From assembly GCA_009594865.1 (NCBI GenBank), contig VOPT01000040.1, forward strand, positions 1 through 64,000: 64,000 bases of DNA, written 5' to 3'. The notes below the pieces were generated by a model, which worked only from the letters and a program-made list of their open reading frames with translations, was not told where the DNA came from and did not search any database. The position numbers and the translations under genes are program-made. Positions 33,869-42,192 of the stretch are shown in pieces (the first letter of the stretch is position 1; each line of letters starts with the position of its first letter). This stretch comes from Nitrospira sp. (lineage in GTDB: Bacteria > Nitrospirota > Nitrospiria > Nitrospirales > Nitrospiraceae).

Positions 33869-35224
33869 TTAGGCACCCGAGGTCGTTTTAACTAATGTTC
33901 GTGGATACTTTTGGCCCATCACATAGAAGAGGTAGCCCGCTTCGAGGAACACCTGAAGTACAACGGCGACAACATAGCTCCATATAAGCCCATTTCGTCC
34001 CATCCAACTAAATAACGTATAACTCAAGCCCATTTGTAGGATGTATCTGGCGGAATAAATGACTGACACCGCATGCCTTCGGCCGTCATTAAGGAGTGGC
34101 ACCAGCAAGACCCTTGAGACGGCCTCGGCTGGTAACCCCCAGATGGCCAATTTCAATAAACTGCCGGTTACGCTTGCAACAGACGCGTCGAATTCGCCGC
34201 CTCCGAGGAGAACCTCGATGACCTCCTGTGAATGGCCATAAATCATTCCTGAGACTGAACCAGTCAGCAAAAGTAGCCCCGCACAGGAGGACAACAGAAT
34301 ATATCGGGCCGAAAGGAGATCCCCTGATCTCATATAACGGATGTAGCGCGGGCCAATGACCGAGGCGATGGGCTTAGCAACCAATATTGAAAGGGGATAA
34401 ATAAGTGCGAGCGCATATGACAGCATAGCGATAGTTCCCACTCCATCTAAAGACCCAAGCCTCCGCAGATAGGCCAACGCTGCTTGAGCCAATATGGCGG
34501 TAAGGAGCAATCCCACCCCTTGATTCAGAATACTTCGAATCTCACCAGTTGCGTCGCCCAAACGGGGCTTGTAGTGAAACTTCGTAATCCGCCGAAACAT
34601 GATCCAGATGAGAAGAAGCCCGCACGCGCCGAATACAGACAGCGAAATCGCGGTCCCATTGAGGCTGGGAGTATAGTCAAACAGCACCCATCCGCAGAGA
34701 AACCCTGATCGACTGATCAGCTGGCACAACTCAGTTCCCACAGGCGCTTGCCAGGCGGTGAGGATGGCACTCAGCAGCGAGCCAACCCCCAACACAACGA
34801 CCAACGGCATAAACAACACGATGAGGTCCTGAACTTCGCGTTTCGCCGATGCCTGAAGGCCAGGAGCAAGCAGTTCCGTCAACTGGGCCGCAAACAGACT
34901 CGCCAGCCCTAGTACGCATGCGGCAAAAACAAGCAGGTAACTGAGAAGACTTGAAAACATCGCATTGGCTTGCTCACGATGACCTTCCCGTATAGTTGAG
35001 AATCTCGTCGTAATGACTGCCTCAAGAAACGTCACACCACTGACGCTCATCAACAGGAAGGGAACGGAGTAGGCGATGTCAAACGCGTCTTTATGTGCTG
35101 AGGCCCCCCAGTTGGAAGCGAGGAATTTGATAAACGCATAGCCGATCAGCGCATTCAGCGCAATTTGTGCGGTCAATGCCCAATGCCTGAGAATGTCTTG
35201 CTTGAAACTCGTTGTAAGCCACAC
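33869..35224 (-). CDS. Wzx/MurJ-like flippase
   Basis: The 451-residue protein has 12-14 helices with the MOP-superfamily pattern. It resembles MurJ/MviN in segments such as PFLLMSVSGVTFLEAVITTRFS, LLAPGLQASAKREVQDLIVLFMP and NDGRRHAVSVIYSARYILQMGLSY. It should flip undecaprenyl-linked repeat units across the inner membrane. It is the first gene of the minus-strand exopolysaccharide run, with a GTG start and no obvious ribosome-binding site. A MurJ duty in peptidoglycan synthesis is less likely given the neighbours. Confidence 0.8.
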   Translation of the reverse strand: MWLTTSFKQDILRHWALTAQIALNALIGYAFIKFLASNWGASAHKDAFDIAYSVPFLLMSVSGVTFLEAVITTRFSTIREGHREQANAMFSSLLSYLLVFAACVLGLASLFAAQLTELLAPGLQASAKREVQDLIVLFMPLVVVLGVGSLLSAILTAWQAPVGTELCQLISRSGFLCGWVLFDYTPSLNGTAISLSVFGACGLLLIWIMFRRITKFHYKPRLGDATGEIRSILNQGVGLLLTAILAQAALAYLRRLGSLDGVGTIAMLSYALALIYPLSILVAKPIASVIGPRYIRYMRSGDLLSARYILLSSCAGLLLLTGSVSGMIYGHSQEVIEVLLGGGEFDASVASVTGSLLKLAIWGLPAEAVSRVLLVPLLNDGRRHAVSVIYSARYILQMGLSYTLFSWMGRNGLIWSYVVAVVLQVFLEAGYLFYVMGQKYPRTLVKTTSGA

Positions 35225-35254
35225 GTTGATGACGAACTTTCTCGATTTCTTCCG

Positions 35255-35311
35255 GCGCCACTGAGACTTGGAGGATAGTAATGATATCGTCCAGCACCAG
35301 GCCAGTGGCGC
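35255..35311. promoter_or_regulatory. Inverted repeat in the divergent intergenic region
   Basis: GCGCCACTG at 35255-35263 and CAGTGGCGC at 35303-35311 form a perfect 9-bp inverted repeat with 39 bp between. It lies upstream of the exopolysaccharide run and of the divergent double-barrel gene. It could be an operator or a leader structure. Confidence 0.35.
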
Positions 35312-35392
35312 TTATTCACTCTAAGGGATACAACGGCACCATCGCTATCCGTACCGCCTGAGCCCCCTAGCAACCTGGGTACAAACAGATAA

Positions 35393-35422
35393 TTGACGCC
35401 AGGCCGACTTACTTCTTATCAT
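35393..35422 (+). promoter_or_regulatory. Promoter of the double-barrel outer-membrane gene
   Basis: TTGACG (35393-35398) and TATCAT (35417-35422) are 18 bp apart and 12 bp upstream of the GTG at 35435. This decides against the TTG at 35393 as start codon, because that TTG is part of the -35 box. Confidence 0.5.
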
Positions 35423-35434
35423 CGCCACCCACAC

Positions 35435-37708
35435 GTGAAACCACTGCCCACCCATCGCTTTGGCTATAGTCCGTTAGGGGCAGGCCTACTCATCGCGTTG
35501 ACCCTACTGATTCCTCTCGATCTGCTCCGAGCCGAAGACCCTGCCTCCCCGACCACACCCCACGTATTCGACATGCGCCTGTCGACGACCACCTTTGTCC
35601 TCAATCTGGAAAAGCAGGGGCTGGAAGACAATACTTTTACCAACGGATTGGGTCGGGATACGACGCTCATCGGCAACCTGGTGAACGCCTCGATTTACAA
35701 ACGCCTGCTCCCCACGCTTGAAGCCGAGCTCGGCGTCTTCGCCAACATGCCCTTCGGGCACGACCACGAAGTCTCACAGGTCCGTCCCATCGTGCGGTTG
35801 ACCTATCAGCCGAACGATGAGATTACCGGCATCATCGGAACGCTTCGCGTACCCCATCAGGACTTCCACAATGCCGTCTTCTATCGCGGCAATCGCTTCC
35901 TGCGCCCAATCGAGCAGGGGGCTCAAATGCTAGTGGATTCTGCCCACTATCGGCAAGACCTGTTCATCAACTGGGAACAGGCTTTCCGCGGATCGACCCC
36001 CAACCGATACGATGTGGGGTATGCCGGGCAACTGAAGGTCGGCCCCTTGCATCTGAACGGCCAGGCCCATTGGGTCCGCAATGGACAAGCCCTGTTCAAG
36101 CTCGACCGATCGTTCCAGACAGGCGACAACCTCGTGGTCGCGGCCGGCCCGGAACTGGTCCTGGAACCATCCCGCTATTTCCCCGCTCTCCCGTGGTGGA
36201 ATCAGATCGGTATCCGCTTCACCTACCTGACGAGTTACAACCAAGCCGACAACGGCTCCGATGCCATCCGCGGACGAGGGTACGAACTCCACACCTGGCT
36301 CGATCTCGCCGGCTGGCGCCCATACGTGGCCTTTTGGAAGGGCCGCAATTTTTTCAGCCAGCAGGGCGATCCCGAGTTTCGAGCCAGCAACTTTCCCGAG
36401 ATCGGCCTGTCCAGATCGGTTCGCCTGGGAGACCGGGCCTCACTCGAATTCGGGGTGCAAGCGCGGCGCATCCGGTCCTTCTTTACCGAGGACGGGATCA
36501 CTTACCTGACACGGGATTCGTTCAAATGGGTGAATCAGGAATACCTGATGTTCAATTGGGATTGGGATACCAATCATGCCGACCTGGCGGGCGACGTGTG
36601 GGCTTCGCTGTCACGCCCCTTCACCGACCGGCAGGACGATATCTCGAACCGTCGCTTCCAGATGAAGTTGGACGCCTTGACCTATGTGTATCACATCGAT
36701 TACGCCGGCCTCGACCAGATCGATGGCCGGCCGGTCTCGACCCGGACCTTTGCCGGTCAATATTTGGCCCCGGTGCTCAGCTACACCCCCTCACCAAACG
36801 TACATCTGAGCGTAGGCCTGTTTGCCGGCCTGCCGGTGGGCGATCGGCAGCCGTTTCATACGGTGCAACCGATCCTCTCTGCCGAGTACGACATGATTCC
36901 CGATATGCGGCTGGTAGCCGGCACCCTGCATCGCAACCATCCCTTCGTGGATGCCGTCTTTAATGATGCGATGTTGTTTTCACGTCCTCTCGAACAGGGT
37001 TTCCAACTACTGGTGGATCGCACACATTACCAGCAGGACCTCTTCATCAATTGGAATCAGATCGAGACCTTTCAAAAAGCGGAGCGGTTCGATGTGGGCT
37101 ATGCGGGGCGTGTCGCGGCCGGACACTTCTCACTCAACGGCCAGGTCTACTGGTCGCATTCCGGCGGCGCCCAATATTCTGAGGCTCGGACGTTCTTTGG
37201 ACCGGGCCTTCCTCGCGATCGTCCGGCCGGAAACAATTTTCTCACCGCCTTTGGGCCGCAATTTACGTTTCAGCCCAGGCAATACTGGCCACACTTGACC
37301 TGGCTTCGAGAAATCGATGTCATGGCGCTCTATTTGACCAGTCAGAACGAGCCGACCCAAAGCGGCTCGCCGATCGTTCGTGGCCGTGGCTATCAACTGA
37401 CGGCCGGCGTCAATGTGGACGGCTGGCGACCCTATGTGACGATCTGGCGAGGTGAGCATTTCGTCACGGAACGTGGCGATCCAGCCTACTATGCGGGCGA
37501 TTTTACTGAATTCGGGCTGTTGAGAGATTTTGTGTTACCCGCAGGCTTCTCGTTGCGCCTTGGCGGATTTGGTCGAACGATTGATCGGCAGATCACCCAC
37601 ACCGAGTATGCGCTGTTGAATTGGTCGTGGGATCAGTCACCCTGGCAAGGGTTCTGTCAGCGCCCGACCTTGTTGCATCGGACCGAGTCTTCCTGCATCC
37701 AATTCTGA
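35435..37708 (+). CDS. Outer-membrane protein with tandemly duplicated beta-barrel domain
   Basis: From the GTG at 35435 the product is 757 residues with a clear signal peptide (LGAGLLIALTLLIPLDLLRAED). The mature part is two copies of one domain of roughly 350-400 residues. Matching blocks include FYRGNRFLRPIEQGAQMLVD with FNDAMLFSRPLEQGFQLLVD, HYRQDLFINWEQ with HYQQDLFINWNQ, RYDVGYAGQL with RFDVGYAGRV, and DAIRGRGYEL with SPIVRGRGYQL. WLDLAGWRPYVAFWKG also matches VNVDGWRPYVTIWRG. The strands are amphipathic with aromatic ends, so an outer-membrane barrel is likely. No named family was recognised. It is divergent from the exopolysaccharide run. Confidence 0.7.
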   Translation: MKPLPTHRFGYSPLGAGLLIALTLLIPLDLLRAEDPASPTTPHVFDMRLSTTTFVLNLEKQGLEDNTFTNGLGRDTTLIGNLVNASIYKRLLPTLEAELGVFANMPFGHDHEVSQVRPIVRLTYQPNDEITGIIGTLRVPHQDFHNAVFYRGNRFLRPIEQGAQMLVDSAHYRQDLFINWEQAFRGSTPNRYDVGYAGQLKVGPLHLNGQAHWVRNGQALFKLDRSFQTGDNLVVAAGPELVLEPSRYFPALPWWNQIGIRFTYLTSYNQADNGSDAIRGRGYELHTWLDLAGWRPYVAFWKGRNFFSQQGDPEFRASNFPEIGLSRSVRLGDRASLEFGVQARRIRSFFTEDGITYLTRDSFKWVNQEYLMFNWDWDTNHADLAGDVWASLSRPFTDRQDDISNRRFQMKLDALTYVYHIDYAGLDQIDGRPVSTRTFAGQYLAPVLSYTPSPNVHLSVGLFAGLPVGDRQPFHTVQPILSAEYDMIPDMRLVAGTLHRNHPFVDAVFNDAMLFSRPLEQGFQLLVDRTHYQQDLFINWNQIETFQKAERFDVGYAGRVAAGHFSLNGQVYWSHSGGAQYSEARTFFGPGLPRDRPAGNNFLTAFGPQFTFQPRQYWPHLTWLREIDVMALYLTSQNEPTQSGSPIVRGRGYQLTAGVNVDGWRPYVTIWRGEHFVTERGDPAYYAGDFTEFGLLRDFVLPAGFSLRLGGFGRTIDRQITHTEYALLNWSWDQSPWQGFCQRPTLLHRTESSCIQF

Positions 37709-37799
37709 GATGCACTTCTCTCTTGCCACCTCGCGGGAAGCTCGTTAGAGTAGCAACCGAAGTGCCATGTCAACGCTTGTACCGGCAGGAGGATAAGTA

Positions 37800-38423
37800 A
37801 TGCGCCGTGGGTTCATCGGTCTTTTGTTCATAGTCCTACTAGGGGTTCCGGTCACGACCCGAGCTGAAACGTATGTAGGTGCAGGACTCGGCATGAATGT
37901 TCCCAGCTTTGACACCACAGACGCAGGAAGAGTCTCCCTTCAGAGGGACCTTTTCTACGGCGGAAAGATCGGCCATTACTTCAACGACCGGGGCTACAAT
38001 TGGTTCGGCCTTGAGGTTGACGCCTACCGGTCTACACCCGGCATCAAACAACAAACGCTTCCCACCTCCAGCAATCCGCTTTTGTCCGGAAGGATTCCCG
38101 GCGCCGACTTACAGGTTCACTCGCTGGCGTTTAATGCCTTGGTTCGAGTCACCGGGTATCAGTACAAAGTAGAGCCCTACGCCGGTCTTGGGATCGGCCT
38201 CAACGTCGGCAATATTTCCAGCGGGAATTTCAGGCCGGAAGCGTCCTTTGCCCCGAGCTTTAACGTATTGGCCGGCATCCGGTACTATATGACCGATTCG
38301 ATTGCCCCCTTCATTGAATACAAATACAACTTCGCGCAATTCACATTTAACCGCAGCAACGTCACTGCCGACTATCGAGCGAACCTGTTCATGTTCGGCA
38401 TCGCCTACCATTTCGGACGGTAA
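37800..38423 (+). CDS. Small outer-membrane beta-barrel protein
   Basis: The 207-residue protein starts with a signal peptide (GFIGLLFIVLLGVPVTTRAE) and continues with alternating amphipathic strands of the OmpA/OmpW-like eight-stranded class (TYVGAGLGMNVP, KVEPYAGLGIGLNVG, NVLAGIRYYMTDSIAPFIEYKYNFAQ). It ends in YHFGR with an aromatic at the second last strand. The ATG follows a good AGGAGG ribosome-binding site. Function cannot be read from the sequence. Confidence 0.82.
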   Translation: MRRGFIGLLFIVLLGVPVTTRAETYVGAGLGMNVPSFDTTDAGRVSLQRDLFYGGKIGHYFNDRGYNWFGLEVDAYRSTPGIKQQTLPTSSNPLLSGRIPGADLQVHSLAFNALVRVTGYQYKVEPYAGLGIGLNVGNISSGNFRPEASFAPSFNVLAGIRYYMTDSIAPFIEYKYNFAQFTFNRSNVTADYRANLFMFGIAYHFGR

Positions 38424-38564
38424 CTCCTACCGGAGCTCGATCGTTATTCTTGCGAGCGCACATTTTTTCTGCCCCGGTTCCCGCCGGTCGTCGTTCCGCG
38501 GCACGCTGCTGCAGTACACGTCGCCCTCTATACGCCATCATGCTTGTCACAACGGCCCGATGCC

Positions 38565-40262
38565 CTAGCCCTCGGCACGCGACCCGCGGAAGTCTTGTCC
38601 GGCCTTGATGTACGCGAGAATGCTGGACTTCGGGACCTTCAAGGTCTGGAATGCATGCCGAATCAGAGTATGTGCCCCCTCGACTTCGGGCAGAATGATT
38701 TCCGTCGCACCCACGTGCCTGAGGTCTTCCGCTTCCCTGAATCCATGCGCCCGGACGAGAACAGATATGTTCGCATTCAACCCGCGCAGCCGTCGCACGG
38801 TCAAGGATGCTTCGTGGATCACCGGGAGTGCCACAATCACCAACGCGGCTCGCTGAGCTCCGGCTGCGTGCAGCAATTCGGTTTGCGAAGCATCTCCGTA
38901 CACACACGAGATGCCGCGCCGCCGCAACTGCCGCACGATATCGGGGTCACGTTCGATCACCGTGTAGGGAATCTCAAAATGGTCGAGGGCCAGTCCCACC
39001 GTGCTGCCCATGCGACCGAAGCCGCATAACACCACGTGTCCCGCCTGTTCGTCTTGAACGCCCCCTTGGGCCGGCACGGCAACCCGCCCCATTCGAAAAT
39101 GCAAGGCCGCGATCCATCTCGGCGCATAGCGCACGAGGGGCGCGTTCAACAGAATACTCAACAGCGAGGCGGCGAGGGTGGCATTATAGACATCCTCGCC
39201 CACATGGCCTGCCGTTTTGGCAACCTGCACCAGCACAAACGAAAATTCGCCGATCTGCGTGAGCCCGGCGCCCACAAGCAGTGCAGTGCCCCATGCATAG
39301 CGGAAGAGCCGAACCACCAGCGCCCAGATGACGAATTTCCCGACGATAATCAATCCAAGCATGAGCGCGAGCAACGGAAGATTGCCCCACACCACACGGG
39401 GGTCGATCAGAATGCCGATGGTCACAAAAAAGAGGGCCACGAAGGCATCGCGTAAGGACAGGAGCCGGGCGAGCGTTTCATGCCCATACTCCGACCCGCT
39501 GATAATCAATCCGGCCAGAAACGCCCCGAGGGCGAGAGATAATCCTGCCATCTGTGTCACGGCCGCCGTGCCGATGCCCAGGGACAACGAGACCAAGAGA
39601 AACAGTTCGGCATTTTGTGTTTTGGCAATCCGCGTCAACAGGGGCGGAATCGCTTTGGCCGTGAGGTAGGAAAAGGGGACCAGAATCAGGACGGCCAGCC
39701 ATAACGCCTTTCCAATGGTGGCGAAGCGCCCCGGTTCCAGCGCGCCCAGCGCCGGAAGCAGCACGGTGAGGACGACGACGGCCAGATCCTCCACCAGCGT
39801 GATCCCGATCATGACTCGGCCATGTTTGGCCCGCAGATCTCCGCTGTCCAGCAGTAGCCGCGCCAACACCATCGTACTGGCGACTGACACGACCGACCCG
39901 ATCACTACGCTTTGAATCATCGTCCATCCCACCAGATGACCGATTCCGACCGACAGGAGAATGGACAGGACAATGCCGAGCGGTCCTCCTACGAGAGCCA
40001 CCCAGCGCACGCGTAACAAGTCGTTGAGCGAGAATTCGATGCCGATGCTGAACATCAGGAGGATGACGCCGATCTCGGCGAACAATTCGAAACTATGGAC
40101 GTCCGAAATGGAAGGACCGGGCGTGAGAGGGCTGATCAGAATGCCGCCGAAGACATATCCGAGAATCAACGGCTGACGAAGGAGATAGGCCGATGTCCCA
40201 CCCACGACAGCAGCGATGAAAACATACGCAAGATCTCTGAAGAATATGGGATCAGGGGTCAT
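38565..40262 (-). CDS. Kef-type K+/H+ antiporter with TrkA-N domain
   Basis: The 565-residue CPA2-family protein has 12-13 helices (for example GYVFGGILISPLTPGP, LGAFLAGLIISGSEYGHE, FFVTIGILIDPR) and a C-terminal RCK/TrkA-N domain with VVLCGFGRMGSTVGLALDHF for NAD binding and YGDASQTELLHAAGA. Such antiporters release K+ in exchange for H+. The RCK domain is on the same chain, as in KefB, KefC and YbaL. The region 38424-38564 between it and the convergent OMP gene has no recognised feature. Confidence 0.93.
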   Translation of the reverse strand: MTPDPIFFRDLAYVFIAAVVGGTSAYLLRQPLILGYVFGGILISPLTPGPSISDVHSFELFAEIGVILLMFSIGIEFSLNDLLRVRWVALVGGPLGIVLSILLSVGIGHLVGWTMIQSVVIGSVVSVASTMVLARLLLDSGDLRAKHGRVMIGITLVEDLAVVVLTVLLPALGALEPGRFATIGKALWLAVLILVPFSYLTAKAIPPLLTRIAKTQNAELFLLVSLSLGIGTAAVTQMAGLSLALGAFLAGLIISGSEYGHETLARLLSLRDAFVALFFVTIGILIDPRVVWGNLPLLALMLGLIIVGKFVIWALVVRLFRYAWGTALLVGAGLTQIGEFSFVLVQVAKTAGHVGEDVYNATLAASLLSILLNAPLVRYAPRWIAALHFRMGRVAVPAQGGVQDEQAGHVVLCGFGRMGSTVGLALDHFEIPYTVIERDPDIVRQLRRRGISCVYGDASQTELLHAAGAQRAALVIVALPVIHEASLTVRRLRGLNANISVLVRAHGFREAEDLRHVGATEIILPEVEGAHTLIRHAFQTLKVPKSSILAYIKAGQDFRGSRAEG

Positions 40263-40775
40263 GGATCCTTTCAGACAAAAACATCGTCCTCTGCAGGCTA
40301 GCAGGCCTCTGCGAAAAATATCTGCGGCCCATCTTTAACACATCTCGTCACACCGGGGTCGAATGGACCATCCCTAGCCCCACGCACGAAACGAAGGTAT
40401 GCGAGTACGTAGTGCGCGCTGAGCATTCCCGACATGCTCTCACAAGCGGCACGCAAGTGCCCCCACACCAGCCCTTGCATGACCGTCACTGGTCCATCTG
40501 CCACCTGACGGTAGCGACTCACTGTCCCTATTCTAACGATTTCCTGACTGATGGCGTAAGGTTCCGAGTTCCACCGATCACACGATGTCGAACCCTGAGT
40601 GTCTCTTGTGCCCATCTCGGCTGCAACTGACACAGCAGTGGAGAAGGCACGCCCGCGAGCATAGGCGTTCAAAGAGGCAACTGGAACCGCGAGCACAACA
40701 GGGAGTAGGGACAGCAGAGGACGGAGCAGAATCCGGTCGGCATCACCGAACGCTCTGACATACCAGCGGAAGGGT
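40263..40775. other. 513-bp gap; doubtful secreted small ORF on the minus strand
   Basis: A minus-strand frame (40298-40837) is open here, but its only ATG-led start lies inside the tRNA-Cys gene. The part outside the tRNA begins with a signal-like stretch (LLRPLLSLLPVVLAVPVASLNAYA) and contains four Cys, so a small exported protein started from a non-ATG codon is conceivable. No family was recognised and no ribosome-binding site supports a start. I leave it as a doubtful gene. Confidence 0.25.
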
Positions 40776-40851
40776 TGGAGGCGCCGGGCGGGTTCGAACC
40801 GCCGCATCGCAGTTTTGCAGACTGCTCCCTTAGCCACTTGGGTACGGCGCC
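40776..40851 (-). tRNA. tRNA-Cys (anticodon GCA)
   Basis: The minus strand gives a 76-nt cloverleaf with CCA encoded. The acceptor stem pairs GGCGCCG with CGGCGCC. The anticodon loop CTGCAAA lies on a GCAGT/ACTGC stem, giving anticodon GCA. The T loop GTTCGAACC is present. Confidence 0.96.
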
Positions 40852-40954
40852 ACGGATCGGATTATAGAAGGGGGAGCTTCAGGAACTCAACCGCGAAGAG
40901 CGGAGAAACGGAGGAATTTTCAGAGAAAACAGCCGGTGACCAGCGTAAGACCGA

Positions 40955-42157
40955 CTAGGGCTTGCTCGGAAGCACGGGAATGTCGCGGACGATGGTCGAC
41001 TGTTCATCCGGCATGTGGCCCATCAATTCCCAGCCTGCTTCCGGCTGTCCGTCCGACGACGACCCGTTGTGCGTGGCGCCAGCCGCCTCAGCCTCTTTTT
41101 CTTTCGCCAGCTGTTCGACTTCGTGAATGAGGGTGTCCATGAGTTCGTCCATGGGCACCTTGCGCATCAGCTTTCCCTTCTTGAAGAGAATGCCTTTGCC
41201 TTCGCCGCCGGCAATGCCGATATCCGCTTCCTTGCCTTCGCCGATGCCGTTGACTACGCAACCGAGGACGGACACATTGAGCGGCGTCTTGATATGGCCG
41301 AGCTTCTTTTCCAACTCGTTGGCCATACGCACCACATCGATCTCGACCCGGCCGCAGGTCGGGCAGGCGATGACATTGATGCCTCGATGACGCAACTCCA
41401 GCGACTTTAGAATTTCGAAGCCAACTTTGACCTCTTCCACTGGATCGGCGGCAAGCGAGACGCGTAGCGTGTCACCAATACCCTGAGAGAGCAGCCAGCC
41501 GAGTCCGATGGCGGACTTGACCGCACCGGTCATCGCCGTGCCCGCTTCCGTTATACCGATGTGGAGGGGATAGTTGGACTGAGTCGAGAACAGATAGTAG
41601 GCATCGATCGCGTGATGCACGTCGGACGCTTTGAGCGACACCTTCATATTGGTGAAGCCTTCGTCTTCCAGCGCATGGACAGCGTTTAAGGCCGATTCGG
41701 ACAGGGCTTCCGGTGAAGGCCACCCATACTTATCCAGCAGCGGCCGCTCGAGCGAGCCGCCGTTCACACCGACGCGCAGGGGAATGCCACGCTCGTTCAC
41801 AGCCTTAATTACTTCCTGCACTTTCCACCACGCCCCGATGTTGCCGGGGTTGATACGAACACAATCGACGACTTCGGCAGCTTTGAGAGCCAGACGATGA
41901 TCGAAGTGAATGTCGGCGATCAACGGCACCGTCATCGCGGCCTTGATCTTCGGCAGCGCGTCCGCCGCCGCCTCGTCCGGTACGGCGACACGAATAAGCT
42001 CGCAGCCGGCGGTTTCCAATTGCCGGATCTGCTCGACGGTCGCCTTCACATCACGCGTATCGGTCGAGCACATCGACTGGACCGAAATCGGCGCATCACC
42101 GCCGATCTTGACCGATCCCGCCTGAATCTGCCGCGTTTTTTTCCTGGTGATATGCAT
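40955..42157 (-). CDS. ispG: 4-hydroxy-3-methylbut-2-enyl-diphosphate synthase (IspG/GcpE)
   Basis: This 400-residue iron-sulphur enzyme of the MEP pathway converts MEcPP to HMBPP. The 4Fe-4S ligands are in CPTCGR and in VLGCVVNGIGEG, and NPGNIG and GDTLRVSLAADP are typical. The N-terminus (TRKKTRQIQAGSVKIGGDAPISVQSM) matches the family start. About 40 extra residues at the C-terminus are Glu/Ala-rich and likely disordered. It lies 35 bp after dxs. Confidence 0.97.
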   Translation of the reverse strand: MHITRKKTRQIQAGSVKIGGDAPISVQSMCSTDTRDVKATVEQIRQLETAGCELIRVAVPDEAAADALPKIKAAMTVPLIADIHFDHRLALKAAEVVDCVRINPGNIGAWWKVQEVIKAVNERGIPLRVGVNGGSLERPLLDKYGWPSPEALSESALNAVHALEDEGFTNMKVSLKASDVHHAIDAYYLFSTQSNYPLHIGITEAGTAMTGAVKSAIGLGWLLSQGIGDTLRVSLAADPVEEVKVGFEILKSLELRHRGINVIACPTCGRVEIDVVRMANELEKKLGHIKTPLNVSVLGCVVNGIGEGKEADIGIAGGEGKGILFKKGKLMRKVPMDELMDTLIHEVEQLAKEKEAEAAGATHNGSSSDGQPEAGWELMGHMPDEQSTIVRDIPVLPSKP

Positions 42158-42192
42158 AGGTCTGTCAGCCTGTCGCGTTGCGCTTCGGTCTA

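Noticed and set aside
35225..35434. An ops/JUMPstart (RfaH) element ahead of the polysaccharide genes
   Set aside because: No GGCGGTAGC-like core was found on either strand in this interval.
36070..36963. 297-codon frame inside the double-barrel gene
   Set aside because: It is an alternate frame of a high-GC gene whose main frame has signal peptide and repeats; the product is Arg/Pro-rich.
40298..40837. 179-residue minus-strand frame starting inside tRNA-Cys
   Set aside because: The first 20 codons are tRNA sequence read as protein. The remainder has a signal-like segment but no credible start codon or ribosome-binding site.
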